Source of the DNA: CAWCUK01 sp963798775
GTDB lineage: Bacteria > Bacteroidota > Ignavibacteria > Ignavibacteriales > Ignavibacteriaceae
Reading direction: 5' to 3'
NCBI GenBank assembly: GCA_963798775.1
Contig: CAWCUK010000001.1
Coordinates: 372,001-436,000, forward strand
Length of the DNA: 64,000 nucleotides
Of the stretch, positions 36,764 through 45,822 are shown piece by piece (position 1 is the first letter of the stretch; each line of letters begins with the position of its first letter). The notes under the pieces were generated by a model. It ran no database searches. It was not told where the DNA came from and saw only the letters and a program-made list of their open reading frames with translations. The position numbers were made by a program, and so were the translations under genes.

Positions 36764-37630
36764 ATGAAATACTATTTACTCAATATTTTTTTAGCGGTAG
36801 TTGCGGTTTTTGTTATTGCTGGCTGCAGCGATCTGGAAACAGATATACCCCAACAACCATCTATAAGTGTTCACAAAGAAGGTATTGCAAATCCGGCCTC
36901 AAATAATTTTCATGGGAAAATTATTAAAGCGAATAACTGGAATATGAAAAATTGTCAATCATGTCATGCAGCTGATTTCAGCGGCGGTGTAACCGGAACA
37001 AGTTGTAAAACTTGCCATACAGAACCGCAAGGACCATTGGCCTGTAATACATGCCATGGCAATTTTTCAAAACCTAATAGAATTGCGCCTCCTAAAGGAA
37101 TAAACGGCGATACTGCAAGAACATACAGAGGAGTTGGCGCTCACACTCAGCATTTATATAATAATATTTTAGGAAATGCGGTAGAATGCTCAAGCTGCCA
37201 TAATGTTCCTTCCGGTGTTTATGTTGAAGGGCATCTCGATTCAGGTTTACCGGCGGAAGTAGGTTTGAAGGGTTTGGCTGTTAATAATATTGCTGACAAC
37301 GCAAATTATAATGCCGACAGCTTAACCTGCTCGAATACTTACTGCCACGGTAATTTCGAATTTTCAAAAGCAGATGCCGATCCTACAAATCAGTTTATTT
37401 ATACTGCGGATAAAATTGTGGGAAATAATAAAACTGTAAAATGGACCGGAGATTCGTCTGAGGCTGAATGCGGCTCGTGCCATGGTTTACCGCCATTAGG
37501 ACATTTAGGGTATCAGCAGTTCCCCATCAATCAATGCGTTGCATGTCATCCGGGAGTAGTTGATGAAAACGGAAATATTATTAATAAATCAAAACATATA
37601 AACGGAGTTAAGAACTCCAGAGGTGAATAA
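36764..37630 (+). CDS. Multihaem lipoprotein cytochrome with CxxCH and Cx4CH motifs
   Basis: I take ATG 36764 (MKYYLLNIFLAVV) as the start rather than the one 21 bases upstream, giving 288 residues and a lipobox VIAGCSDL (Cys about 20). Six CxxCH motifs are visible (CQSCH, CKTCH, CNTCH, CSSCH, CGSCH, CVACH), plus one CSNTYCH, a C-x4-CH spacing. This matches the CxxxxCH/CxxCH family first described in Geobacter. As a lipoprotein it is expected in the outer membrane, on the periplasmic or external face. It ends the locus and a strong terminator follows. Confidence 0.88.
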   Translation: MKYYLLNIFLAVVAVFVIAGCSDLETDIPQQPSISVHKEGIANPASNNFHGKIIKANNWNMKNCQSCHAADFSGGVTGTSCKTCHTEPQGPLACNTCHGNFSKPNRIAPPKGINGDTARTYRGVGAHTQHLYNNILGNAVECSSCHNVPSGVYVEGHLDSGLPAEVGLKGLAVNNIADNANYNADSLTCSNTYCHGNFEFSKADADPTNQFIYTADKIVGNNKTVKWTGDSSEAECGSCHGLPPLGHLGYQQFPINQCVACHPGVVDENGNIINKSKHINGVKNSRGE

Positions 37631-37660
37631 TTCACTTCATCTATAAAAAGTTAACTAATA

Positions 37661-37692
37661 AAAAAGCCGTCTAATTTTAGACGGCTTTTTTT
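37661..37692 (+). terminator. Terminator of the cytochrome/porin operon
   Basis: A perfect 13-bp stem, AAAAAGCCGTCTA (37661-37673) with TAGACGGCTTTTT (37678-37690), has a 4-base loop and T runs on both sides, so it can work in both directions. Confidence 0.9.
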
Positions 37693-37710
37693 ATTGATCA
37701 AAATTATTAT

Positions 37711-37818
37711 TTAAATATATTCTTTTGATATTTCTTTAGCTACTCGTTTCGATTTTACTCGTGCTATAACAATTAAAGTAGTTATATAAAGCACTAAACC
37801 AACTTCAATAAAAACCAT
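37711..37818 (-). CDS. Possible 35-residue single-pass membrane peptide
   Basis: ATG 37818 is preceded by GAGGTG at 7-8 bases. The ORF encodes a hydrophobic helix (FIEVGLVLYITTLIVIARV) followed by a basic tail rich in Lys/Arg, and stops at 37711. It faces the cytochrome terminator, which could serve both. The size, topology and ribosome binding site resemble genuine small membrane proteins, but the family is unknown and chance remains possible. Confidence 0.4.
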   Translation of the reverse strand: MVFIEVGLVLYITTLIVIARVKSKRVAKEISKEYI

Positions 37819-38168
37819 AAAACACCTCAAAATATTATACTTTTAAAACATACCTAATAAAATATGACAATATTAGTGCCATCTAAATATCTTGTTAAAA
37901 AATAACTTTTTATAATTTATAGCGAAATATTTACACTTCCTCGCAAAAAATGCGGTAATAATTACTCTAATTTCTTTTTAAATAAATTTACTTTAATGAA
38001 ATACATATTGATAATAACTAATTTATTATGTACTTTACCCAAGTAAATCTTGTCTTGAGGGAAAAACCTTAAACTACTTTCCAAATCGCCGGTTCAAATT
38101 CGGTAAATAATTTCACATTATTACTATTTTTTTAATACCGATTACAGATATTTTTCCGCGGAGGAAAT

Positions 38169-38552
38169 ATGGATGCTAAGGGAAGCGCTAGAATAATTAT
38201 AGCAGAAGACGAAAAAATTGTAGCGTTGGATATTAAAAATATTCTTTTGAAAAAAGGATATAAAGTATTAGCGATAGTAAATACCAGCGACGATATTATA
38301 AAAGAGGCGAAAAAGAATCTTCCGGATTTAGTTATTATGGACATAATGTTGAAAGGGAGTTTTAATGGAATTAAGGCAGCAAAGAGAATCTCCTCCAGTG
38401 TAAAAGTTCCTATCTTATATATCAGCGGCTTGCCGAAAGACCAGCTGGTTGAATTTTTTAATGAGGATACCTTTTATCTGTCAAAACCATTTAGCCAAGA
38501 AGCTCTTTTATCTTCTATAGAAGATGTAATAAATTTATCTATCGGTAAGTAA
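38169..38552 (+). CDS. Stand-alone response regulator receiver domain protein
   Basis: The 127 residues are a single CheY-like receiver domain with acidic pocket AEDE (13-15), phospho-acceptor Asp 58 in VIMDIML, the switch Ser in YISG and the conserved Lys in LSKPF. There is no output domain. Such proteins act as phosphorelay intermediates or by protein binding. No histidine kinase is nearby, so the partner is unknown. CGGAGG precedes the ATG. Confidence 0.88.
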   Translation: MDAKGSARIIIAEDEKIVALDIKNILLKKGYKVLAIVNTSDDIIKEAKKNLPDLVIMDIMLKGSFNGIKAAKRISSSVKVPILYISGLPKDQLVEFFNEDTFYLSKPFSQEALLSSIEDVINLSIGK

Positions 38553-38742
38553 AAATATTTAACTCTTTATTAAGTTCTTTTTCATCGGCTCTCAATATTT
38601 TACTACGGTAAATCGATAAATTATTTTTTTCTTGCCTGAGTCTGCAAATAAAACTATATTGTTTTCCCACTTCTCCTGATAATGTTGACATTAGGCTTGA
38701 TATGATTCTGCAATTATTTTTATGTAATTTTAAGGAGGATAA

Positions 38743-39054
38743 ATGCATAATATAAATGAATCAAAGGAATCCATTTTATATCATTTATGGTGGTGGATAT
38801 GTAATAAAGAAGAACTTGCGCCTATATCTAAAGGTGAAATTTTAGATGATTCACAATTCGAAAATGCCGTACAACAAGTTAAAAGATTCGTTTCCTTCCA
38901 AACATATTCCGATAAAGAAATTTTAAAACATTATAATATTATTAACGATCAACTGAAAATTACTAAAGAAGGATTGAAAAATTTAACTTCAATTCTTAAA
39001 GTAGGAAAATCCGCAGCAGTTTTATATCTATCATATTTTCTATCTTCTATTTAA
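38743..39054 (+). CDS. Hypothetical protein of 103 residues
   Basis: The start ATG 38743 has a strong AAGGAGG 5 bases upstream, which supports a real gene. The product is predicted soluble and helical with a Trp-rich N-terminus (YHLWWWICNKEEL) and a hydrophobic C-terminal helix (AAVLYLSYFLSSI). I do not recognise the family. It follows the response regulator by 190 bases on the same strand; a functional link is possible but not shown. Confidence 0.6.
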   Translation: MHNINESKESILYHLWWWICNKEELAPISKGEILDDSQFENAVQQVKRFVSFQTYSDKEILKHYNIINDQLKITKEGLKNLTSILKVGKSAAVLYLSYFLSSI

Positions 39055-39189
39055 CAAAAAGAATTCATTCTGCCATAGTAAATGCCGCACTTAAATTTCC
39101 GCAAATTATAAATAACCTCTTTTTACCGATAAAATATATTTATTACAAAAGGCAATTTTTCACTATAAAGATATTGCGGTAAGAATTTT

Positions 39190-39226
39190 AAAAATAAAAT
39201 CCCCGAAATTTCTTCCAGGGATTTTT
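39190..39226 (-). terminator. Terminator after the fibronectin-repeat gene
   Basis: AAAATCCCC (39197-39205) pairs with GGGATTTTT (39218-39226). On the minus strand the stem is followed by the T-rich ATTTTATTTTT. Confidence 0.7.
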
Positions 39227-39261
39227 CTGAATTTATTACTTTTATATATTCAGGTCTGTTT

Positions 39262-42200
39262 TTATTTTAGTAAAAGCATTTTTTTTACTAAATTTATGTT
39301 TGATCCTGATAATCGGTATATATAAATTCCTGAAGGAAGATTTTTCCCTTCGAATGTAACATTATAAACACCCGCGTTAAGATTTTGCTGCACTAATGTC
39401 TTCACTTTAGCCCCAAGAATATTAAAAACATCAAGAGAATAATAACCGGATTCTTTTATACTGAATTCCAACACTGTTGTCGGATTAAAAGGATTCGGAT
39501 AATTCTGTTTCAGATAATATTCGGTAGGAATATTTTTCAACATAACTGCATCAGTTGTACCGGCGGGAATAAAAGTCTCTATATTTGAAAATGCTGATGT
39601 TTCACCTTTTGAGTTTAATGAACGGACTCTCCAGTAATAGGTTTTTCCTAATTCCAGTCCGTCAATTAAATGGGTTGTTGTATTTTCCTTCATATTAACC
39701 GCGTCATTCATATCAGCATTATCGGAGTACTGAACTTCGTAATTCGCTATATCTCCTTGAGTAGGCAAATACCAAGAAAGTAAAGCGGAGGAAGCTGTAA
39801 TCGTAGTTCCTTCGGCGGGGCTTGCAGCCACAGGCACAACAAAAGAGTTTCCGGATGTTACAACAAAACTTTCTATATCTGAAAATGCTGAATAAACTGT
39901 TCCGTCAAACGAACGAACGCGCCAGTAATACATTGTTCCCGGTATTAATCCGTTAACAACAGTATAAGCAGAAGTAATATTTGAAACAGTAACCGCACCG
40001 CTCATGCCACTATTGGTTGAATATTGTAATTCGTAAGAAACACCGGAAGTTGAAGAATTTAAGAACCAGGAAAGAGTCGGCGAATCTGAATATACTGTAG
40101 CACCGCCAATCGGCCAAGATAATATTGGGACTGTTGCTGCAACAGGTGCATCAATAGTTTTAAAAGTTTCTGTTTGAGACCATGCGGAAGTAGTTGTTCC
40201 ATTTGTAGAACGGACTCTCCAGCTATATATAGTTGAGGGAGTTAAATTTGTAACTTCGGTATTTAATGAATTAACTCCGATAATAGTGGGAGTTCCGGTT
40301 AAAGCTCCGTTTCTTATTTCAACCTCATATGTAAGTCCGTATCCCGTATGTCCAAGATACCAGCTTAATTGTGTAGAAGTTGAATATACTGTAGCACCTC
40401 CTACAGGCCAAGATGGATAAGGAGCTGTCGGATTATTTTCTATTGTGGGCGCGATGTTAAATGTAGCGGCGTCCGACCAATTGGAAAATGTAATTCCGTC
40501 ACTTGAACGAATGCGCCATTTATAATCTTCTCCGGGAGTTAAATTACTTAAAGCCGTTGAAAAAGCAGTAAGGTTAGTAATATTAGGAGTTCCGGTAAAA
40601 TTAGTTGAAGAACCCTCAATTAATTCTATCTGATAATTTAATCCGGTTGCTCCTGTTCCTAAATACCAATTCAAAACCGGAGAAGAAGTATAAATTGTAG
40701 CATCACCTACAGGCCAAGATGGAATCGGCACAACAGGATTATTAACCGCGAAAGTAGTAAATGATGCGGCCGTAGACCAATCGGAAAATTTAGATCCTGA
40801 TTTAGAACGTACACGCCATGAATATTGTTTATCCGGTTGTAATGTAGATAATTTAAAATATGTATTAGCGATACCTGTAATTGTAGGAGTTCCGGTCAAA
40901 GTTCCGGGTGCTCCTTGAACTACTTCAATATCGTAAGTTAAACCTGTACTTCCATCATTTAAATACCAATATAAAGTTGGAGAAAGAGAATATACAGTAA
41001 CATTTCCAACAGGCGCAGAAAGAACAGGTACAAGAGCCTGTCCGAAAGTAGTAAAACTTTCTACGGTTGAATATGAAACCACTGCATCATTTACATTCTT
41101 TAATCTAATTTTCCAAAAATATTCTGTTCCCGGCTCTAACCCTGAGACGCTGTAAATATTAGAACTAAGGCCGGCAGAAATATTAGAAGAAGAAAAATTT
41201 TCATCGGTAGAATAAATTAGGTCAAATTTCCAGCCTGTACCGCCGTTTGGCAAATACCAAGAAAACTGAACTGTTGAAGTATATAAATTAGCCTCATTTA
41301 TTGGCCACGAAAGGACAACCTTAGAAAATTTAATTGTAGTAAATTCAGCTCCGGATGAAAATCCGCTGGATAAAATTTCTTTTTCCGCGCTTACTCGCCA
41401 GAAGTATTTGGTACTATTTGAAAGCCCGGTTAAATGATATGTATTTTGGGTTAATCCGGAAACATCCACAATTAAATTATTAAATGAAGCGTCAGTAGCT
41501 ACTTGAAGAGAATAAGTCGCACCTATAATTGAAGTCCAATTTAAATCCGGCTCAATAGAAATACTATCAACATTAACGGGAAAAGTTTGAGCAGGAACAG
41601 CAGGTGGAGTTAAAGGTTCAACAACAATATCTCTAAAATAATTATTATTATTAAAAGAAATTGTAGGGAAAACTCCGGCAGTATTTTCAGATCCCGAAAA
41701 TACGCCATTATTATTATCTGCCACAGTACTTAAAATTCCATTAGTAATTGAGGAACCGAGAGATTGGGGATCTCCTACACCATAAGCTGTGTTAGAATTA
41801 ACCGAGACAACATAAGAATTGCCCGGTTGAATATATACGGCGGAATTTAAATCGGCATACTGCCATCCGCTTGCAGTCTCATTAGTAAAAGCTGCAGATG
41901 CAAGTAAAGTGCCGGTACTGCTCCAAAGATTTCCCACATGAGCACCTGTTTCACCGTTCATTTTGTAATAAGCAAATTTCTTTACCTTAGCGGTTTGAGA
42001 AGTAACAAATTTTACTCCCATTTCGTAAGGGCCGTCGTTAAACTCTCCGGATGGTATTTGAGTTGTAAAAATGCTATTCAAAGGGGAAGCAATTACATCA
42101 ACAAAATAATTTGAATTATTAAAAGATTGAGTCGGGAACTGCCCGGGATTTTCATTAAATACACCTCCGCTTGCTTCAGCGGTTAAGAAATCATTTGTAA

Positions 42201-42609
42201 TAGCGTTATCTAATTGATTGGGCGTAATCGCGTAAATAGAATTAACATTTACGGAAACAATATAAGTTGTAGACGGTGATATTACCACCGGATTTGAAAG
42301 CGCTGCGGTTTGCCAACCTTCCGCTGTTTCAGCGGAAAAAGATGCTGTTGCCAATATTTGGCCGGTACTGCTCCAGAGCGTTGCGGTATGAGCAAAATCT
42401 TCTCCGGCAATCTTATAGAAACTAATACCGCTTATTTCCGCGGTAGTTGCCGAATTAAATTTTAATCCAAGTTCATAATCACCATCGTTTCCCGAACTTA
42501 TAGGAACTTGAGTGGTGAAAATTGACGTTTGTGAGAAAAGGGAAGAATTAAGTGCCAGGAAAAAGATTACCGTCAAAATCCAATGGATTCCCCGTTTATC
42601 TTTTCGCAT
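39262..42609 (-). CDS. Giant secreted protein: two DUF4082 domains, seven fibronectin III-like repeats, T9SS sorting domain
   Basis: The 1115 residues have a signal peptide ending at SSLFSQ (about 26). Two copies of a 150-residue DUF4082-like domain follow (residues 28-340; both contain KFAYYK/ISFYKI, an ETA.GWQ.A motif and FNN.NYF). Seven tandem fibronectin type III-like repeats come next. Repeats 3-6 are nearly identical around SWPVGGATVYS and WYL, which implies recent internal duplication. The last 85 residues are the T9SS module (QNYPNPFNPTT, PSGIYIYRLSGS). It is probably a surface adhesin or scaffold. It is monocistronic with its own terminator. Confidence 0.88.
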   Translation of the reverse strand: MRKDKRGIHWILTVIFFLALNSSLFSQTSIFTTQVPISSGNDGDYELGLKFNSATTAEISGISFYKIAGEDFAHTATLWSSTGQILATASFSAETAEGWQTAALSNPVVISPSTTYIVSVNVNSIYAITPNQLDNAITNDFLTAEASGGVFNENPGQFPTQSFNNSNYFVDVIASPLNSIFTTQIPSGEFNDGPYEMGVKFVTSQTAKVKKFAYYKMNGETGAHVGNLWSSTGTLLASAAFTNETASGWQYADLNSAVYIQPGNSYVVSVNSNTAYGVGDPQSLGSSITNGILSTVADNNNGVFSGSENTAGVFPTISFNNNNYFRDIVVEPLTPPAVPAQTFPVNVDSISIEPDLNWTSIIGATYSLQVATDASFNNLIVDVSGLTQNTYHLTGLSNSTKYFWRVSAEKEILSSGFSSGAEFTTIKFSKVVLSWPINEANLYTSTVQFSWYLPNGGTGWKFDLIYSTDENFSSSNISAGLSSNIYSVSGLEPGTEYFWKIRLKNVNDAVVSYSTVESFTTFGQALVPVLSAPVGNVTVYSLSPTLYWYLNDGSTGLTYDIEVVQGAPGTLTGTPTITGIANTYFKLSTLQPDKQYSWRVRSKSGSKFSDWSTAASFTTFAVNNPVVPIPSWPVGDATIYTSSPVLNWYLGTGATGLNYQIELIEGSSTNFTGTPNITNLTAFSTALSNLTPGEDYKWRIRSSDGITFSNWSDAATFNIAPTIENNPTAPYPSWPVGGATVYSTSTQLSWYLGHTGYGLTYEVEIRNGALTGTPTIIGVNSLNTEVTNLTPSTIYSWRVRSTNGTTTSAWSQTETFKTIDAPVAATVPILSWPIGGATVYSDSPTLSWFLNSSTSGVSYELQYSTNSGMSGAVTVSNITSAYTVVNGLIPGTMYYWRVRSFDGTVYSAFSDIESFVVTSGNSFVVPVAASPAEGTTITASSALLSWYLPTQGDIANYEVQYSDNADMNDAVNMKENTTTHLIDGLELGKTYYWRVRSLNSKGETSAFSNIETFIPAGTTDAVMLKNIPTEYYLKQNYPNPFNPTTVLEFSIKESGYYSLDVFNILGAKVKTLVQQNLNAGVYNVTFEGKNLPSGIYIYRLSGSNINLVKKMLLLK

Positions 42610-42881
42610 TTTACCTCCAGTTTATTTTATTTGACTGAAGGGAATGCAATCTCAATGCCAAAATAATAGTTCAGAAAAGCGCTATAATGATAATTTCTAA
42701 AGCAATATCTTTCTTTTGTTAAGACGAAGTATTAATATGAGACAGCTATTTCAATTCGCTTCTTATTTAATTTTCCTTCTTAACCTTTTTGTAATTAGTG
42801 TTAGTTATAAAATGTAAATAATATGTAATCCATCCTAAAAACGAAAAATAGGCATTATTTTTATGTTCTACTTTTCAAACT

Positions 42882-45752
42882 TTATTTTATTAGCAGCATT
42901 TTTCTAACTGCCGAAAAATTACCCGCTTTAACTCTGTAAAAATATACTCCCGAGGATAATCCGGATGCTGAAAATTCTACTCTATATTTTCCGGGCTGTT
43001 TATCTTCATTTAAAATTGTTCTTACTTCCCTTCCTAGAATATCATATAGTTTTATTTCTACATGAGAATTCACTGGAACCGCATAATCTATTTTTGTTGT
43101 AGGATTAAATGGGTTTGGGTAGTTTTGGGAAATTGAATATCCTGATGGGATATAAGGTTCTTTATTAAAAACATTATAAATATCAGTATAATATTTATTC
43201 TGAATAAATTTAGCTGTCTTTTTTAACTCAGTTACACTATTTAAATAATCGCTGCCTTGGGCCAAAAAAGCGGCCGACACAAATTCCTGCGTATCTTTAG
43301 GCGCTAAATTAAAAGGGCCTACGCTTACCATCATCCTGCGATCATTCGGGGACATCCATTCTCCGTCAATCCAACCAGTTTTATTAACAGGATTTCCGGG
43401 AAGCATAAAGGTTGTGGGTTCATTAGTTTTGGGATTTATAATTGGCTCATTTTGCAATGTATGGCCGGTTAATTCATAATATATTGGTACTGCTTCCCCC
43501 CATGGAGGATCTGTATATTCCGTACTTGATTTTACAAAACAGAAAAATCCGGACATGTTTAAATTTTTATATCCCGTTTGCCATTTACCGTCATATAAAG
43601 CAGAATCATTAACAGAAGCATGAACTTTTGGCCCTTGTAAAATTAAATAACCGAACGCCGGAGGCTGCGGGCCCCACACTAAATCTGTAGATTTTCCGTT
43701 ATAAACAAAACCCAAATTTAACGTAGAATCGCATCCGACAAGGTCATCACCTGCCTCTCCAAAATCCGGATCAGACCAAATTCCAAGGTACATATCCTTT
43801 ACAAAGTTATTTCCCTTATTAATAATTTTATATTTTCTGAACAAAGTATTTTTTAAAGGATTATCTTCATTAAAAGCAAAAATTGAAGCCTGCACTTCTA
43901 AACCTATTGGTTCTGAACCATATAAGTTTTTCGTATTGAATGGATTAAGATCATTTGCAACATAATATAAAAGCTCATCCGCGTTAAGATTTAATTCATC
44001 ATCCGAAGGGTTAAATTTTCCATCTTTTACAACATCAATAAAAGGAGCATTATCAGGCGTAGGCCAATGATTTAATTCATATTTAAGATAATCTGCTTTT
44101 CCCTCATCAAGCCATTTTTTCTTTACGACTTTTATTTCATTTATTTCTGAATATGGATCATCGGCTTTACCGTTCGCCAAAATTCTTCCCGGCTGAAGTC
44201 CGCTTCTATCACTACTGCCGCCTGCTTGAATTGTACCATTAACTTTTCCGGCCCAAACTAAACCATCAATAAATAAAACCTCTTTGTTAGGATCACCATT
44301 ATTATTCCATAAAAAACTTCTTCCCGCAGATTGTTTTGTGGGATTATAACACATCCCGTTATTACTGAACCAGGATAATATCTGATTTGCGGATATGGTT
44401 GAATACGTGCCGGGATTATTGTATGAAGAATGAGCATACCTATAAATGTTAATGTTAAAAGGTCGCAAACTTTCTGTATAAAAGTCCGGATTGGAAGCAT
44501 CTTCAATTTTCACAAAACAATTCGCGGAGAAAATTTCGGGAACTTCATAGTAGGTTGTATCTGAAGCAACGGCCGGTATATTTGCGAATATTTTACTCCA
44601 ACTCGCCCCGCTGTCGGAAGAGAAATATATATTAGCTTTCTGAACATTATTTGTCGACCAGTTTATAGGAATTTTCTCTCCATCCCAATATAAAATTTTT
44701 AAGTTATTTCCGTTAGGGATGTTTAATACAAGTTTATCAAAATTCAACTGTTCATCGGTTGCAACTAAAACGGGAATGTCATTATTAAAACCGCTGATAA
44801 AAAAGCCGTCGGTAGATTTTTTTATTATGCTTTTGCCTACACAGTCTATAATTGTACTTGCGTTTTGAAGCCCATTTAAATCAGTCTTTTTAACTAAGGA
44901 ATCTCCTATGAAAACTATTTCATTTTCGTTTAAGCAAAAAGACTCGGCACCAAATCCGACTTTAAAATTATTTTGTAAAATTAGATTTTGATCGAGAATT
45001 TGAAAAGTGGAATCGTCAAAAAGGAAATAAAATTTGCCTTCGGCATCAATTTTAAAATCATGAATTGGAGAATTAAATGTATTGCTTGTTAGGTTTTTCC
45101 CTTCAGAATCTAAAGAATAGAAATTTTTGAAGATAGTAAAAAAAGTTTTTCCATTATAATATTTTAAAATAGTTCCGGATGGAATAATCAAACCATTTTT
45201 GGGATACCGCCAAATAAGATTAAAATCTTTATCGAGTTTTATAATATCGTACCCAGTAAGCATCAGATAACCATCGCCGGCTTTAATAAATTTTAAGCAA
45301 GTAGGATAATCAAGAATTTTTTTTGAGAGTACTTTAAATTCTTCATTTGTTTCTATAACTGATACCTGTCCTTCTACATTTAAATTGATATTCTGAATTA
45401 TAAGAAGTTTATCATCTTCGATTCTGAGAATTGGGTTTGTCAAGTAGATATTATCATCGCTTACTAATGAAACAAACAAAGTATCTTTAACTTTGTTGCC
45501 CCATTTATTTAATAATAAGAGCCTTAGTTCTTCACTGCCGTAATTATACTTTTGGTATGGAATAACCAAATTTCCATTACTTAATTCAACAACTTGCGAT
45601 ATCTCCCGCAAATTAAAAAATTTTTCGAAGGTTGGGTTTTGTGAAAAAATCGGCGGGCAAAAAAGCAGGAAAATTAAAAATACTTTTAAATAAGTTTTAA
45701 AGCTTTTTGTTGAAAAATCAACTTTGGAAGTAATCACTAAAAATCTCCCCAA
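42882..45752 (-). CDS. Large secreted protein of unknown function with T9SS sorting domain
   Basis: The 956 residues have a hydrophobic leader ending at LLFCPPIFSQ (about 38). The N-terminal third has WD/YWTD-like repeating segments that suggest a beta-propeller (VVELSNGNLVIPYQKY). A central part is conserved in Ignavibacteria secreted proteins (FRKYKIINKGNNFVKDMYLG, SPNDRRMMVSVGPFNL, DTQEFVSAAFLAQGSDYLNS). It ends with the T9SS module (QNYPNPFNPTT, SSGVYFYRVKAG). I cannot name a catalytic domain. It lies 70 bases downstream of the M1 peptidase gene and may share its transcript. Confidence 0.75.
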   Translation of the reverse strand: MGRFLVITSKVDFSTKSFKTYLKVFLIFLLFCPPIFSQNPTFEKFFNLREISQVVELSNGNLVIPYQKYNYGSEELRLLLLNKWGNKVKDTLFVSLVSDDNIYLTNPILRIEDDKLLIIQNINLNVEGQVSVIETNEEFKVLSKKILDYPTCLKFIKAGDGYLMLTGYDIIKLDKDFNLIWRYPKNGLIIPSGTILKYYNGKTFFTIFKNFYSLDSEGKNLTSNTFNSPIHDFKIDAEGKFYFLFDDSTFQILDQNLILQNNFKVGFGAESFCLNENEIVFIGDSLVKKTDLNGLQNASTIIDCVGKSIIKKSTDGFFISGFNNDIPVLVATDEQLNFDKLVLNIPNGNNLKILYWDGEKIPINWSTNNVQKANIYFSSDSGASWSKIFANIPAVASDTTYYEVPEIFSANCFVKIEDASNPDFYTESLRPFNINIYRYAHSSYNNPGTYSTISANQILSWFSNNGMCYNPTKQSAGRSFLWNNNGDPNKEVLFIDGLVWAGKVNGTIQAGGSSDRSGLQPGRILANGKADDPYSEINEIKVVKKKWLDEGKADYLKYELNHWPTPDNAPFIDVVKDGKFNPSDDELNLNADELLYYVANDLNPFNTKNLYGSEPIGLEVQASIFAFNEDNPLKNTLFRKYKIINKGNNFVKDMYLGIWSDPDFGEAGDDLVGCDSTLNLGFVYNGKSTDLVWGPQPPAFGYLILQGPKVHASVNDSALYDGKWQTGYKNLNMSGFFCFVKSSTEYTDPPWGEAVPIYYELTGHTLQNEPIINPKTNEPTTFMLPGNPVNKTGWIDGEWMSPNDRRMMVSVGPFNLAPKDTQEFVSAAFLAQGSDYLNSVTELKKTAKFIQNKYYTDIYNVFNKEPYIPSGYSISQNYPNPFNPTTKIDYAVPVNSHVEIKLYDILGREVRTILNEDKQPGKYRVEFSASGLSSGVYFYRVKAGNFSAVRKMLLIK

Positions 45753-45822
45753 AAATTTTGGATGCTAAAATAGTGCATTTGAAATTTTTTTGCAATATAA
45801 TTTTTTAAATGATTAAAAGTAA

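Larger units (their letters stand above)
37631..38168. other. Intergenic region between the cytochrome locus and the response regulator
   Basis: This region holds the cytochrome terminator, a possible 35-codon membrane ORF on the minus strand (37711-37818) and about 350 bases of AT-rich sequence upstream of the response regulator in which I see no gene or clear promoter. A short CGC-N6-GCG hairpin lies near 37944. Confidence 0.4.

Noticed and set aside
38539..38748. Minus-strand 69-codon frame between the response regulator and the 103-residue protein
   Set aside because: It has no ribosome binding site and overlaps the start of a gene with a strong one; the composition is not gene-like.
39700..42000. 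CRISPR-like or satellite DNA from repeated similar segments
   Set aside because: The repeats are about 270-300 bases, in frame, and encode fibronectin III-like domains; there are no short identical repeats with unique spacers.
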